64,000 nt of DNA, from contig NZ_FQTT01000010.1 of NCBI RefSeq assembly GCF_900098745.1, positions 326,567-390,566 on the forward strand, written 5' to 3'. This stretch comes from Actinomyces glycerinitolerans. Its GTDB lineage: Bacteria > Actinomycetota > Actinomycetes > Actinomycetales > Actinomycetaceae. Positions 33,409 through 42,830 of the stretch are shown here, piece after piece (position 1 is the first letter of the stretch; each line of letters starts with the position of its first letter). The position numbers and the translations under genes were made by a program. Under the pieces are notes generated by a model. It saw only the letters and a list, made by a program, of their open reading frames with translations, searched no databases and was not told the origin of the DNA.

Positions 33409-36400
33409 CTAGTGACGCCGACGCCAGAGGCTCGCGGGCAGTGCGCGGGCACGCAGCCGCCGGACCGACGACGTTGTCCGGGCCAAGCCCGCGGTCCCGG
33501 TGCGCACCAGCCGGACCAGGCGCCGGTCGCCGGACTCGGTATCCCCGTTGCTGCGCTCCCGGCCGCCGAAGGCCTCGGCCACGGCCGCCTCGGCAAGCTC
33601 CGCCAGGGCACGACGCGCGGCCGCATCCAGGGCGGGGATGGCGGCGAGGTACTCGGCGAGGGCCTCATGTGTGCGCGCCCGCGGCCCGGCGCGCCCCGTC
33701 AGGGCATCACCGTCACTGCGCGCGGCGCGCCCGGTCGCATACCACAGGCCCAGGTCGGTGGCGGCGTCCTCCACTTCTTCCCAGGCCGCGGTCGCGGGCC
33801 GGTCACCCGCACGAATGCGCGCCAGCCGCCGCCGGCGCCGCCGGGCACGCACCAGGCCGGGCGCGGCCAGCAACAGCGTCACCCCAGCCACTCCAAGTAG
33901 CCATGACCGGCGTCGTCCCGGGCCGCCCTCGAACGCCGCCCCGCCGGTGGCGGGTGCTGCCGCCTCGGTGGAGGCGCCGGCGGACGGCGTCGCAGATGCG
34001 GTCTGCGTCGAGGCGGTCGCCGTCGCAGAGGTGGCGGCGGTGGGCTCGGTCTGGGCCGCGGTGCCGGTGTCCGCGCGGGCCCCGGCGCCACCCGGTGTCG
34101 GCTCGAAGGCCACCCAGCCGACGTCGTCGAACCAGACCTCGGGCCAGGCGTGCAGATCCCGGCCGGACACGGCGGTGGTCGCCTCTCCGGCGCGAGAGGC
34201 GTAGCCGATGGCGATGCGAGTGGGCAGGCCGAGGCTGCGGGCCATCAGGGTGAAGGCGGCGGCGTAGTGGATGCAGTAGCCGCGCCGCTCGGTCAGGAAG
34301 CCGGTGACCGTCTCCACCGGCGCCACCTCCGCGTCGGCGTCAAAGCCACCGGGGGCCGACTCGTCGTAGGCGAAGGCACCGGTGTGGAACCAGGCGGCCA
34401 AGGCGGCGGCGCGGGCGGCCGGATCCGCGCCGGTGCCGCCGAGCCCGGCGGCGTCAACCACTTCCTGGGCGGTGACGGCGATCTGGTCGGCGCCCTCGGG
34501 CAGGGCCGTGTAGGCGGCCAGAGCCTCGGAGGCCGGGGCGGCGGCCGCGTAGGGCGGGGGTACCTGCGGGGTGCCGTCCGTGCCGGCGACCGCGTTCCAC
34601 CCCAGTGCCGTGTAGCTGCTGCCGCTCGCGGCATCGGCACCCCGGGCGAGGACGGTGGAGGTGCCGGGCACCCACGCCCAGCCCCGCGGGTTCAGGGCCG
34701 TCGCGTCGGAGGAGTCTTGCGGGGGCGCGATCAATACCGTCGACTGTGGCAGTGGCAGGCGCGGGGAGGACAGGTTCAGGACGCGGAGGTGAATCCGTTG
34801 CAGGTCGGCGGCGCCGGAACGCACGTCGGTGCCGCTGAGCCCGGCGGCGGCGACGGCACCGCCTGCGGTCAGGGCGCCGGAACCGATGCGCCCGACCAGG
34901 CCGTCGGCGCGCGTGGGGCCGGGATCGTCCAGCGGCTCCCACTCCCTGCCGTCCAGGTCGCGGATGACGGCGAGGGTGAAGCGCAGGCCGGTTCCCGGGG
35001 CCACGCCCTCGGCGCTGTATTCGAAGGCGGTGGCGGCCGACCCGCGCACGAGGTCCTCTCCCAGGTTGAGCGTCGTGTCCGGCACGGATACCGCCGCCGG
35101 CCCGGTGCCGGACACGTTCCAACTCCAGGTTCGTGTCGGCACGGCCGGGGCCCGGGACAGCGCGCCCGTGGCCAGAGCCGTCGCCAGGAACGTCACCGCC
35201 GCGGTGCCGGCCAGTCGCCCGGCCGCACGTGTCAGGGCGGCGGCATTGCGGGGCGGTTGGAAACCGCCGTGACGGCGTCCTGGTCCCCAGCCCGGCCCGC
35301 CGCTGGGCGCCGAGGTGACAACCAGCAGTACCACGCCGACGGCGGCGGCCAAAAGCACGGCGCGGTCCGGGTACCGCCCCAGGACGACGCCGGGGGCCAG
35401 CAGGGCGGCGGTTGGCGCCAGCCCGGTGGCACCGCAGCGGTCGCCGCCGCCCGCACTCATGAGCGCACACGCCCAGGCCAGCAGCAGGGTGAACAGGCAG
35501 AGGGCGAAACCGAGCGCCCCGCCGGTAGCCAGGGGGGCGAGGCCGTTGCGCAGGATCGTTCCGACGGCGTGCAACTGTGCCACGGGGTCGGCGAGCCAAG
35601 CCCGCGCCCGCACCGTATCCGGCCAGCACCACCACAATGCCCCGATGCCGGCGACCAGGCCCAGACCACAGGCAAGGCCGCTCCGGTGGGGCCAGACGGT
35701 ACGCGTCAGTGCGGGGAGCAGCAGGGTGGCTGCGGCGATCGTCAGGCTGCGGGCCGCCCAGGGTTCGGGGGCCAGCAGGGGTGCCAGCGCGGTGGTGGCC
35801 AGGTGCCACAGGCCGACGACGATGAGCGCGGCAGCCAGGGGCTGACAGCGGAAGGTGCGGGTGGGCGGCCGGGTGGACGGTGCCGCCCGCGCGCCCGTCG
35901 CCGCCGGCTGTGGGCGGGCCGGCGCAGTGGGTGACGCCGACTCGGCCGGGATGGCAGCGAAGTCCGGTTCCGACTCCACCGCAAGCACCACACCTCCGCG
36001 TGCCGGCTGAGGTGGTGGGTCGGCGGCGACGCCGGTGATGACCACGTCGGCATCGTGAGCCGGGATCCGGGCGGCAGTGCCGGGCTCGACCTCCACGACG
36101 GCCAGATGCCGCAGCAGGGCGACGGCGCCGCCCGGGGCGGCGTGGTGGATATCTGCGCCGAGTCGCAGTTCGACGTCGTGCCCGGCGCGCGCCCACGCCT
36201 CAAGCAGTCCGGCGGCCCGGCTCACCGCGGTCTCGAAACCGGCCGTGGCGCCCGGGGCCTCCGTGGCGCCCGGGGCCGCCGCGGAGTGCGCCGTATCCGG
36301 GTCGGGCGCGTAGGCGTCGGCGCGCAGGTCCAGGCGCAGCCGGCGCGGCCGCCGACCCTCGCGCACCCGCTCAACCACGAGCAGCCGGTCCACGCGCGCG

Positions 36401-37143
36401 GACTGCCGCCAGTGGACGGCGCCGAGCGAGTCGCCGGGACGGTAGTCGCGCAAATTGCCGGGATCGGATCCCCCGGCACGGCCGCGAGCGCGCCAGGCCG
36501 AGGCGGTAGACGCGGTGGCGGCGTTCGGGTCGGCGGCGGCGACGGCCTCCGGCGGCGGCACGAGTGGTCGGGGCAGGACCAACAGGTCACCGTCGAGACC
36601 GAGCGGGATGCGGGCGCGTACCAGGCCGAGCGGGTCATGGCAGGTCAGGCCCTCCACCCCGACCGCGAGCCGGCCGCGTCGGCTCGGGCTGTGGGCGATC
36701 GCGCAGCCGCCCGCGACCACCGGGATCAGGAAACGGTCGCCGTCGACGCGCCAGGCCGCCCACAGGGGCATCCACCGAGGTAGACGCGTGTCCACGGCCA
36801 ACCGCCACACGGCCCTCTCGCCGGCGTGGACGTCGCCGGGGCCGGTCAGGCGCGGACGTGGGCCGGCGGCAAGCGCGAGTAACCAGCCGGCAAGCAGGCC
36901 GGCGACCGCCAGTGCGGCCAGCACGATGCCCAGGTTCCGTGCGAGTGTCAGGCCGGCCCAGGCGCCGCCCGCCGTCAAGGCCAGCGCGAGCAGGATGACC
37001 TGCCAGCCCGCCGCCGTCGGCGCCGCCCAGGGGATGCGGCGATGAGGCCGACGGCGTCTCCGGGCTCCCAGGTCGGTAGGGTGCCGAGGATGCGGGCGTT
37101 CGGGACCCGCTGGACGGCCCGGACGCTGGGATTTCACCGGCAT
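33409..37143 (-). CDS. DUF58-transglutaminase fusion protein, multi-pass membrane
   Basis: 1244 residues from ATG 37143. The N-terminal part has two membrane segments (~40-90) and a DUF58 domain with RDYRPGDSLGAVHWRQSARV. After a linker come about six membrane segments (~445-680) and an extracellular transglutaminase-like core: RRGYCIHYAAAFTLMARSLG (catalytic Cys), GRDLHAWPEVWFDDVGWVAF (His, Asp). A Thr/Ala-rich stretch, a last membrane segment and a cytoplasmic tail follow. Known: a MoxR ATPase, a DUF58 protein and a TgpA-like transglutaminase are normally three neighbouring genes in actinobacteria; here the last two are one frame. Probable envelope or chaperone-like function. The start overlaps the MoxR end region closely. 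Confidence 0.85.
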   Translation of the reverse strand: MPVKSQRPGRPAGPERPHPRHPTDLGARRRRRPHRRIPWAAPTAAGWQVILLALALTAGGAWAGLTLARNLGIVLAALAVAGLLAGWLLALAAGPRPRLTGPGDVHAGERAVWRLAVDTRLPRWMPLWAAWRVDGDRFLIPVVAGGCAIAHSPSRRGRLAVGVEGLTCHDPLGLVRARIPLGLDGDLLVLPRPLVPPPEAVAAADPNAATASTASAWRARGRAGGSDPGNLRDYRPGDSLGAVHWRQSARVDRLLVVERVREGRRPRRLRLDLRADAYAPDPDTAHSAAAPGATEAPGATAGFETAVSRAAGLLEAWARAGHDVELRLGADIHHAAPGGAVALLRHLAVVEVEPGTAARIPAHDADVVITGVAADPPPQPARGGVVLAVESEPDFAAIPAESASPTAPARPQPAATGARAAPSTRPPTRTFRCQPLAAALIVVGLWHLATTALAPLLAPEPWAARSLTIAAATLLLPALTRTVWPHRSGLACGLGLVAGIGALWWCWPDTVRARAWLADPVAQLHAVGTILRNGLAPLATGGALGFALCLFTLLLAWACALMSAGGGDRCGATGLAPTAALLAPGVVLGRYPDRAVLLAAAVGVVLLVVTSAPSGGPGWGPGRRHGGFQPPRNAAALTRAAGRLAGTAAVTFLATALATGALSRAPAVPTRTWSWNVSGTGPAAVSVPDTTLNLGEDLVRGSAATAFEYSAEGVAPGTGLRFTLAVIRDLDGREWEPLDDPGPTRADGLVGRIGSGALTAGGAVAAAGLSGTDVRSGAADLQRIHLRVLNLSSPRLPLPQSTVLIAPPQDSSDATALNPRGWAWVPGTSTVLARGADAASGSSYTALGWNAVAGTDGTPQVPPPYAAAAPASEALAAYTALPEGADQIAVTAQEVVDAAGLGGTGADPAARAAALAAWFHTGAFAYDESAPGGFDADAEVAPVETVTGFLTERRGYCIHYAAAFTLMARSLGLPTRIAIGYASRAGEATTAVSGRDLHAWPEVWFDDVGWVAFEPTPGGAGARADTGTAAQTEPTAATSATATASTQTASATPSAGASTEAAAPATGGAAFEGGPGRRRSWLLGVAGVTLLLAAPGLVRARRRRRRLARIRAGDRPATAAWEEVEDAATDLGLWYATGRAARSDGDALTGRAGPRARTHEALAEYLAAIPALDAAARRALAELAEAAVAEAFGGRERSNGDTESGDRRLVRLVRTGTAGLARTTSSVRRLRARALPASLWRRRH

Positions 37144-37147
37144 CGGC

Positions 37148-38149
37148 TCAGGTCTCCGCCGGCACAGGGGTGTGGGCGACGATGCGCTCCAGGGCCGCGT
37201 CGGCGGCCGCGAGGGCGTCGGCGGCCTGGGCGTAGTGGCCGACGGGGACCAGCCGGTGGGCGAGCACGTCACCGCTGGCGCGCGCGACGTCGTCGGGGGA
37301 CACGAAGCCGCGGCCCGCCATGGCTGCGCGGGCGCGGGCGACGGCCGCCAGATGGAGGCCGGCGCGCGGGCTGGCGCCCAGGGCGAGGGCCGCGTCGCTG
37401 CGGGTGGCGGATACCAGGGCGACGATGTAGCGGGCGACGGCGGGGGCCAGATACAGGCCGGCGACGGCGGCGCGGGCCGCGCGGGCGTCGTGCTCGGAGG
37501 CGATGGGAGTGAGGGCGGTCAGGGGGTCGGCTGCGCCGCGGGCGAGCAGCATGGCCGCCTCGGCGTCGGGGTCCGGATAGCCCATGGTCAGGCGGGTCAT
37601 GAAGCGGTCGCGCTGGGCCTCGGGCAACGCGAAAGTGCCCTCCATGTCCAGTGGATTCTGGGTGGCGATGACGATGAACGGGTCGGGCAGGGGCAGGGAG
37701 CGGCCCTCAACGCTGACCTGCCCCTCCCCCATGGCCTCCAGTAGGGCCGACTGAGTGCGGGGCGTGGCCCGGTTGATCTCGTCGGCGACCACGACGCCGG
37801 CGAACACCGGGCCGGGGTGAAAGCGGAACTCGCGGGTGGACTGGTCGTAGACGCTCACACCGGTGACATCGGCGGGCAGGAGGTCGGCGGTGAACTGGAT
37901 GCGGGCCGAGCTCAGGTCCAGGCAGCGCGCGAGCGCGAGTGCGAGGGTGGTTTTGGCGACGCCGGGAACGTCTTCGATCAGGAGGTGGCCGCCGGCCAGG
38001 AAGGTGGCCAGGAGGGTGTCGATCGCCTCGGTCTTGCCGACGACTACGCGCTGCATTCGCTCCCGCAGGGCGGCGGCGAGTTCGCGCAGGGCGGCGGGGG
38101 CCATCGGTGTGTGCGCGTCGGCGGCGCCGCGGCTATCAGCGCTGGTCAT
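37148..38149 (-). CDS. MoxR-family AAA+ ATPase
   Basis: 333 residues. LLIEDVPGVAKTTLALALAR is the Walker A region (GVAKT), VVADEINRATPRTQSALLEA the Walker B, and IATQNPLDMEGTFALPEAQR then DRFM the sensor/arginine-finger region of MoxR proteins. MoxR ATPases act as chaperones maturing partner proteins, often with VWA or DUF58 partners. It leads the operon with the DUF58-transglutaminase fusion (4-nt gap). Confidence 0.92.
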   Translation of the reverse strand: MTSADSRGAADAHTPMAPAALRELAAALRERMQRVVVGKTEAIDTLLATFLAGGHLLIEDVPGVAKTTLALALARCLDLSSARIQFTADLLPADVTGVSVYDQSTREFRFHPGPVFAGVVVADEINRATPRTQSALLEAMGEGQVSVEGRSLPLPDPFIVIATQNPLDMEGTFALPEAQRDRFMTRLTMGYPDPDAEAAMLLARGAADPLTALTPIASEHDARAARAAVAGLYLAPAVARYIVALVSATRSDAALALGASPRAGLHLAAVARARAAMAGRGFVSPDDVARASGDVLAHRLVPVGHYAQAADALAAADAALERIVAHTPVPAET

Positions 38150-38356
38150 GCGCCGATTCTGGCAGAGGTCTCCAAGTGGTGACAGGGGGTGGCAGGCCCT
38201 GGCAGCGCGAGTCCGGGCGCTTCCCGCAAGACGCGAGTTCGTGTCGCCTAAGTATTGACCTGCGTCCGAATATCGCGCATCCTGAGACCACCGTCACAAC
38301 GCGGCTCGCATTGTGTGGATGCACGCACAGCGGCCCGCAGAAGGAGCGTGAGTCCC

Positions 38357-38887
38357 GTGCCCCCGACTGTCCCCGTGGCCCTCGCGGTGGGGCGGATCCT
38401 GATCGGCCTGCTGCTCACGGTCAGCGCCTACGCGAAGCTCGCCGCCCCGCGAGAGCTGCAGGTCGCCGACGTCGCCGGTTACCGTCTACTCCCCGGACGA
38501 GGCCCGCGGGCCGTGGCGATAGCCCTGCCCGCGGTCGAACTGTTCTTGGCTGGCTGCCTGGTGCTGGGCGGGCGCCTGCCCATCACCGAAACGATCACCG
38601 CCGTCCTGCTGCTGGCACTGGCCGGCGCCTCTGCCAGCGTGCTCGCGCGCGGAATCAAGGCCGACTGCGGCTACTTCGGCTCGCGGCTGCGGTGGCGGGT
38701 GGGACCCGGCGTCGTCGCAGCGAATGTGGCGCTGGCCGCGGTGCTTGTGGCCGACCTGCTTGTCACCCCGCAGCGCCTGGTGCTGGCCAGCCCCGGCAGC
38801 AACATGGTGGTCATCGTGCTGGGTATCGCCATGTTCTTCAATCTGCTGACGAACTGGGACAAGTTCCGTCAGCCGCAGCCGGCCTGA
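38357..38887 (+). CDS. MauE/DoxX-like integral membrane protein
   Basis: 176 residues from GTG 38357 (AAGGAG 10 nt upstream; a GTG at 38348 is too close to it). Four membrane segments: ~7-25, ~48-68, ~75-95, ~112-130, plus a hydrophobic C-terminal helix. GRILIGLLLTVSAYAKLAAP and AVELFLAGCLVLGG match MauE/DoxX-family proteins, which help disulfide or quinone-linked electron transfer in partner systems. A CGYFG motif after helix 3 may be redox-active. No methylamine genes nearby. Confidence 0.75.
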   Translation: MPPTVPVALAVGRILIGLLLTVSAYAKLAAPRELQVADVAGYRLLPGRGPRAVAIALPAVELFLAGCLVLGGRLPITETITAVLLLALAGASASVLARGIKADCGYFGSRLRWRVGPGVVAANVALAAVLVADLLVTPQRLVLASPGSNMVVIVLGIAMFFNLLTNWDKFRQPQPA

Positions 38888-38953
38888 GGACCACCCGCCG
38901 GGTCGCGCTCTGTGCTGGGCGGCCGATGGCGCAGTGGTCGTACAGCGCCGCGT

Positions 38954-41428
38954 TCATGCTCCGCCCGCATCGTGGCCCACTTCAAACGCATCTACTGCCG
39001 GCACGCCATCACGGATGGTCACTCCGGAAAGATCGGGATCGAGTAGCCAGCTGGCGAACTGAGGTATGTTGCCCGAGTTGAACAACAGCACCGCGACGTC
39101 TAGCTTGGGGAGCCCGGTGGAGTCCTGTTTCATCCATGCGTAGGTGTAGCGCCTGCCATCGGGGTTCTCGTAGGCTCCGGCCGGAAGCAGTCCTCGTTCA
39201 TCGAGCTTGGAGTACGCCTCCACCAGGAAGTGCCGCCTCACAGCCTCTGACATTCCGAACTCCTGCACGTCACTCCGGTCAGATGCGCCAACAATGGGAT
39301 TCTGCAGCGCGGCCACAGCGTAGGACTGCGCGGTCTGCCGCGCCATACCGCCCCAAGCAGGCCCGGCGGCGCCGGCAACAGTATCGGCGGTGGAGTACAC
39401 CCCGTCGTCGAAGGCATTGAGCAACATCTGGTTTGTCGCATCCAGCTGCTCTCCCTCGTCACCGCGGCCCTTTTCCGCGGCGCCCTGGATGTATCCGAGC
39501 AGACGACCATCGGGGTAAAGTTTCTGAACGATCAGGGAGCTCGCTTTCTTCAGATTCGATTTTTCAGAGTCTTCCGAGCCATCAGAGTCGGCAGGCAGCA
39601 TTTCCAGCGCATCGTCGAGGCGCAGCGAGGTGTATCGCCCCGCCGCGGCGGAGACGGTCTGTAGCGCGATGTCGTCTTTGAGCGTCTCCTGCAGCAAGGA
39701 CCGAACCTCGTATCTGTGGCCTTCCTCCCAGCCCGCAGGCATGGACGCGTTGAAACCGGATGCCTCCGCAGATCGTTGCGCCCCGTTGGCGGCCTCGTCG
39801 ATCTCTTGCATGGAGTTGGCCAGCACGGCGGCCGCATTCTGGCGCGAAGCGTCCGACCACAGGCTGCCCTTATGCCCCGCCATGTCGACCACCGCCTGCT
39901 CCGTGATCCACGCAGCACGCTCATCCTTCGTCCCCGTCGTAAACTGCCGATGCTCCGAAGCACCGGCCACGGCCGCCGTTAGCGCCTCAAAACCGCTCGA
40001 GTCCCACTCACGTCCCTTAAGCCACTCCCAAGTAGTGCCATCAACCACCACAGTCTGCTCGGTGGCGCGATAATCAACCGAAGGGGCCAGGAAGTCCAAA
40101 GCGGCATCGGGTTGCCGCCCCATCGCAGTCAGAATCCCAGTCATGGGGTCCCAATCACCCACGGCGCCTTCCGGAGGTGACGCTTTCATCCGTTGCGACT
40201 GCCACTCAGGCAGGTCATCGCCGGCCCGCTCATGCGCCCTTACTGCAGACCCCAGGTCCTGGAGGAAGTACCTGTTGAACACCCCGCCAGCGGTCGTCGG
40301 CGCCCCGGTCAGTATGTTCGTCGCCGAGCGGTTGGCTCCCGACAGCAGCAGGTTGAAACCGAGCGGCATGTAGTAGGGGTGGTCCTCGTCTGTGACCAGC
40401 TCACCGAATTTCTCCGCGTAGTCCGAGCGGTGCTGCGGAGTCCAGGCCGAGGAGTGAGTAGCAGTGCCGAAGCAGATCGACAGCGTCGCCTGAGCGGACA
40501 ACCATGCGTCGTCGGTCTGCTGCCAACGGGTCGCGTATTCGGCGTCGGGATCAATCGGATCGTAAGCGGGCAGGTTCTCGGTCTGCTGCAGCCGCTGCTG
40601 ATTGATCGTATAGGCCAGTTTCGCCATGCCCTCGGGACCCATGGCGTCGGCGAAGGCTGTGGCGTAGACCTCATCATTCTGATGGTCTGCCACCGAGCCA
40701 TGTATAAGTTCCAGCAGTTCATCGGGCTTGGTGTTCTTCGCATCCTCCGCATCGCTTCGAGCCCGGTCCGATGAATCCGCAGTCGCCGCGACCGCTGCGG
40801 TTTGCTCAGCGGTGGCGAACGCAGTCGGTTCAGCGCTGGGAGCAGCATCGGTCGGGTCGTTCCAGTTAGGTCCGGGGTCATCGGCGCGTGAGGCCACTCC
40901 ATCCAAGACCTGCGGCGCGTAGTTGATCACCAGCTCCTCCAACGCCGCCACCGTCGACTCGTCAGCGTCCTCGGCGACCACGGTGTACATCGTGAACCCG
41001 GCGCGGCCCTCCAGCCAATAAGCATAAGCATCCGGATGCTTTGGGTGCGGCCCAAGATAGGAGAAGACGCGCGCATCCGTGCCCGGAATCTCACGCCCCT
41101 CACCCCCAGTAATCGTTTCCAACGTGGTGAACGCATTATTGCCACCCTGACCGAACCCGACCCACGAGTCAGTAGTACTGGTTGCGACAAGTATGCCGCG
41201 CTCACCATGAATCCGACAGCCCATCACGCTAGAACGTTCATCTTCAACACTTTCCACCCGACCCACGATAGACGTGACATCATCCTGCTCAAAAACACCA
41301 CAATACGGGCCCGCAACCGAATCATCAGCGCAACCACTTACGCAACCTAACGGCGCGACCACTAGCAGCGCCGCCACAACAGCACGGAGTAACAGCACAC
41401 GCCTGAACTTGAGTCGCATCATTGTCAC
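38954..41428 (-). CDS. Lipoprotein fused to a DUF6571 domain
   Basis: 824 residues. Residues 1-~200 are a copy of the lipoprotein encoded three times just upstream: signal peptide with Cys in LGC (~29), DSVAGPYCG, then GGNNAFTTLETITGG and EELVINYAPQVLDGV. From ~225 on it matches the DUF6571 protein at 43422-45533 (ELIHGSVADHQNDEVYATAF; WLSAQATLSICFGTAT; GVFNRYFLQDLG; QRMKASPPEG; AWITEQAVVDMAG), lacking that protein's first ~115 residues. The fusion would tether the DUF6571 domain to the membrane outside the cell. Its first 34 residues are almost identical to those of the lipoprotein at 42093. Last gene of the operon. Function unknown; a toxin/immunity or surface-contact role is only inferred. 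Confidence 0.8.
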   Translation of the reverse strand: MTMMRLKFRRVLLLRAVVAALLVVAPLGCVSGCADDSVAGPYCGVFEQDDVTSIVGRVESVEDERSSVMGCRIHGERGILVATSTTDSWVGFGQGGNNAFTTLETITGGEGREIPGTDARVFSYLGPHPKHPDAYAYWLEGRAGFTMYTVVAEDADESTVAALEELVINYAPQVLDGVASRADDPGPNWNDPTDAAPSAEPTAFATAEQTAAVAATADSSDRARSDAEDAKNTKPDELLELIHGSVADHQNDEVYATAFADAMGPEGMAKLAYTINQQRLQQTENLPAYDPIDPDAEYATRWQQTDDAWLSAQATLSICFGTATHSSAWTPQHRSDYAEKFGELVTDEDHPYYMPLGFNLLLSGANRSATNILTGAPTTAGGVFNRYFLQDLGSAVRAHERAGDDLPEWQSQRMKASPPEGAVGDWDPMTGILTAMGRQPDAALDFLAPSVDYRATEQTVVVDGTTWEWLKGREWDSSGFEALTAAVAGASEHRQFTTGTKDERAAWITEQAVVDMAGHKGSLWSDASRQNAAAVLANSMQEIDEAANGAQRSAEASGFNASMPAGWEEGHRYEVRSLLQETLKDDIALQTVSAAAGRYTSLRLDDALEMLPADSDGSEDSEKSNLKKASSLIVQKLYPDGRLLGYIQGAAEKGRGDEGEQLDATNQMLLNAFDDGVYSTADTVAGAAGPAWGGMARQTAQSYAVAALQNPIVGASDRSDVQEFGMSEAVRRHFLVEAYSKLDERGLLPAGAYENPDGRRYTYAWMKQDSTGLPKLDVAVLLFNSGNIPQFASWLLDPDLSGVTIRDGVPAVDAFEVGHDAGGA

Positions 41429-41491
41429 TGCCCTGGCGATCCTGCAGACGTAGGCTCAGCCGCACTGGATGCCGCCGTTCCATCGGCGGAC
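41330..41491. repeat. 162-bp exact direct repeat, copy 1
   Basis: This stretch, covering the end of one lipoprotein gene and the signal-peptide coding start of the next, is identical to 42669-42830 (offset 1339 bp). Flanking sequence is similar but not identical, indicating recent duplication or gene conversion. Confidence 0.85.
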
Positions 41492-42096
41492 AGCCGACCG
41501 CTTGGCACCGAAGCGTCCGGAATGTACCTGTTAGGACCGGGGTCCTCCGTACGCGATGCCACCCCATCCAGCACCTGTGGCGCGTACTTGATCACCAGCT
41601 CCTCCAACGCCGCCACCGTCGACTCATCAGCATCCTCTGCAATCACCGTGTACATGGCAAACCCGGCACGACCCTCCAACCAATAAGCATACGCGTTAGC
41701 ACTCTCAGTCCCACTACCAAACACGTAAGAGAATACACGCGCATCCGTACCCGGGACCTCACGCCCCTCACCCCCGGCAATCGCCTCCAACGTGGTAAAC
41801 GCATTATTACCACCACGCCCGAACGCCACCCATGAATCCGCCGTACCGTGCGCGGCCAATACGGCACGCTCGCCCTCAATACTACAGTAGAACACTCCGT
41901 CACTACCCTCCTCGACCTCCGTCACACGACCCACAATAGGAGTCACATCCTCCTCCGCAATCAACCCACAATAAGGGCCCGCAACCGAGTCGCCGGCACA
42001 GCCACTCGCGCAGCCCACCGATGCAACCACAAGCACCACCGTCACAACGGCAAGGAGTGACGTCACACGGCTGAACTTGAACTGCAGCATTGTCAC
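41425..42096 (-). CDS. Lipoprotein paralogue 3 of the DUF6571 operon
   Basis: 223 residues, 4-nt overlaps with both neighbours. Lipoprotein signal peptide with lipobox Cys in VGC (~29), then DSVAGPYCGLIAEEDVTPIV, GGNNAFTTLEAIAGGEGRE, YWLEGRAGFAMYTVIAEDAD and EELVIKYAPQVLDGV. Conserved cysteines (YCG and FYCS) may form a disulfide. The layout resembles DUF3558-type actinobacterial lipoproteins, though I am not sure of the family. The last ~35 residues are Ser/Ala/Pro-rich. Confidence 0.7.
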   Translation of the reverse strand: MTMLQFKFSRVTSLLAVVTVVLVVASVGCASGCAGDSVAGPYCGLIAEEDVTPIVGRVTEVEEGSDGVFYCSIEGERAVLAAHGTADSWVAFGRGGNNAFTTLEAIAGGEGREVPGTDARVFSYVFGSGTESANAYAYWLEGRAGFAMYTVIAEDADESTVAALEELVIKYAPQVLDGVASRTEDPGPNRYIPDASVPSGRLSADGTAASSAAEPTSAGSPGQ

Positions 42097-42767
42097 TGGC
42101 CTGGCGATCCGGTGGACGTAGACTCCGCCTCTCTGGACGAGTCCGTTGTCTGAGTGGCAGACGGCTCGGGGCCGGGAGTGCCAGTGGCAGGATCGCCCCG
42201 GTTGCGACCGGGGTCCGCTGTACGCGAGTCCACCCCATCCAGCACCTGCGGGGCATACTTAATCACCAACTCCTCCAACGCCGCCACCGTCGACTCGTCA
42301 GCATCCTCGGCAACCACCGTATACATCGTGAACCCGGCGCGACCTTCCAGCCAATATGCATACGCGTTAGAGTTCTCAGTCCCTCCACCAGACATGTAAG
42401 AAAAGACACGTGCGTCGGTTCCTGGAATCTCACGCCCATCACCTCCAGTAATCGCCTCCAACGTCGTAAACGCATTATTACCGCCGCGGCCATACGAAAC
42501 CCACGAGTCGTCCGTACCGCTTGCAACCAGTACAGCGCGCTCACCTCGAACTCTACAATAGAGCAGTCCGCCATCCCCCTCCTCAACCTCCGTCACACGA
42601 CCCACTATCGGAGTCACGTCCTCCTCGGCAATCAGCCCACAGTATGGGCCCGCAACCGAGTCCTCACCGCAACCACTTACGCAACCTAACGGCGCGACCA
42701 CTAGCAGCGCCGCCACAACAGCACGGAGTAACAGCACACGCCTGAACTTGAGTCGCATCATTGTCAC
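42093..42767 (-). CDS. Lipoprotein paralogue 2 of the DUF6571 operon
   Basis: 224 residues, ATGA overlaps on both sides. Signal peptide RVLLLRAVVAALLVVAPLGC is shared almost exactly with the fusion protein at 38954; the mature part follows the same pattern as its neighbours (DSVAGPYCGLIAEEDV; GGNNAFTTLEAITGG; EELVIKYAPQVLDGV). Variable positions cluster around residues 60-90 (GDGGLLYCRVRGERAVLVAS), as expected if this face binds different partners. The 3' tail differs from the other copies. Confidence 0.7.
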   Translation of the reverse strand: MTMMRLKFRRVLLLRAVVAALLVVAPLGCVSGCGEDSVAGPYCGLIAEEDVTPIVGRVTEVEEGDGGLLYCRVRGERAVLVASGTDDSWVSYGRGGNNAFTTLEAITGGDGREIPGTDARVFSYMSGGGTENSNAYAYWLEGRAGFTMYTVVAEDADESTVAALEELVIKYAPQVLDGVDSRTADPGRNRGDPATGTPGPEPSATQTTDSSREAESTSTGSPGQ

Positions 42768-42830
42768 TGCCCTGGCGATCCTGCAGACGTAGGCTCAGCC
42801 GCACTGGATGCCGCCGTTCCATCGGCGGAC
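42669..42830. repeat. 162-bp exact direct repeat, copy 2
   Basis: Identical to 41330-41491. It spans the junction of lipoprotein paralogues 2 and 1, the same relative place as the first copy, so the unit duplicated is about one gene length. Confidence 0.85.

Noticed and set aside
34150-35934. 594-codon plus-strand open frame opposite the transglutaminase fusion
   Set aside because: Gly/Arg/Ala-rich antisense reading; the minus strand has the catalytic and membrane features.
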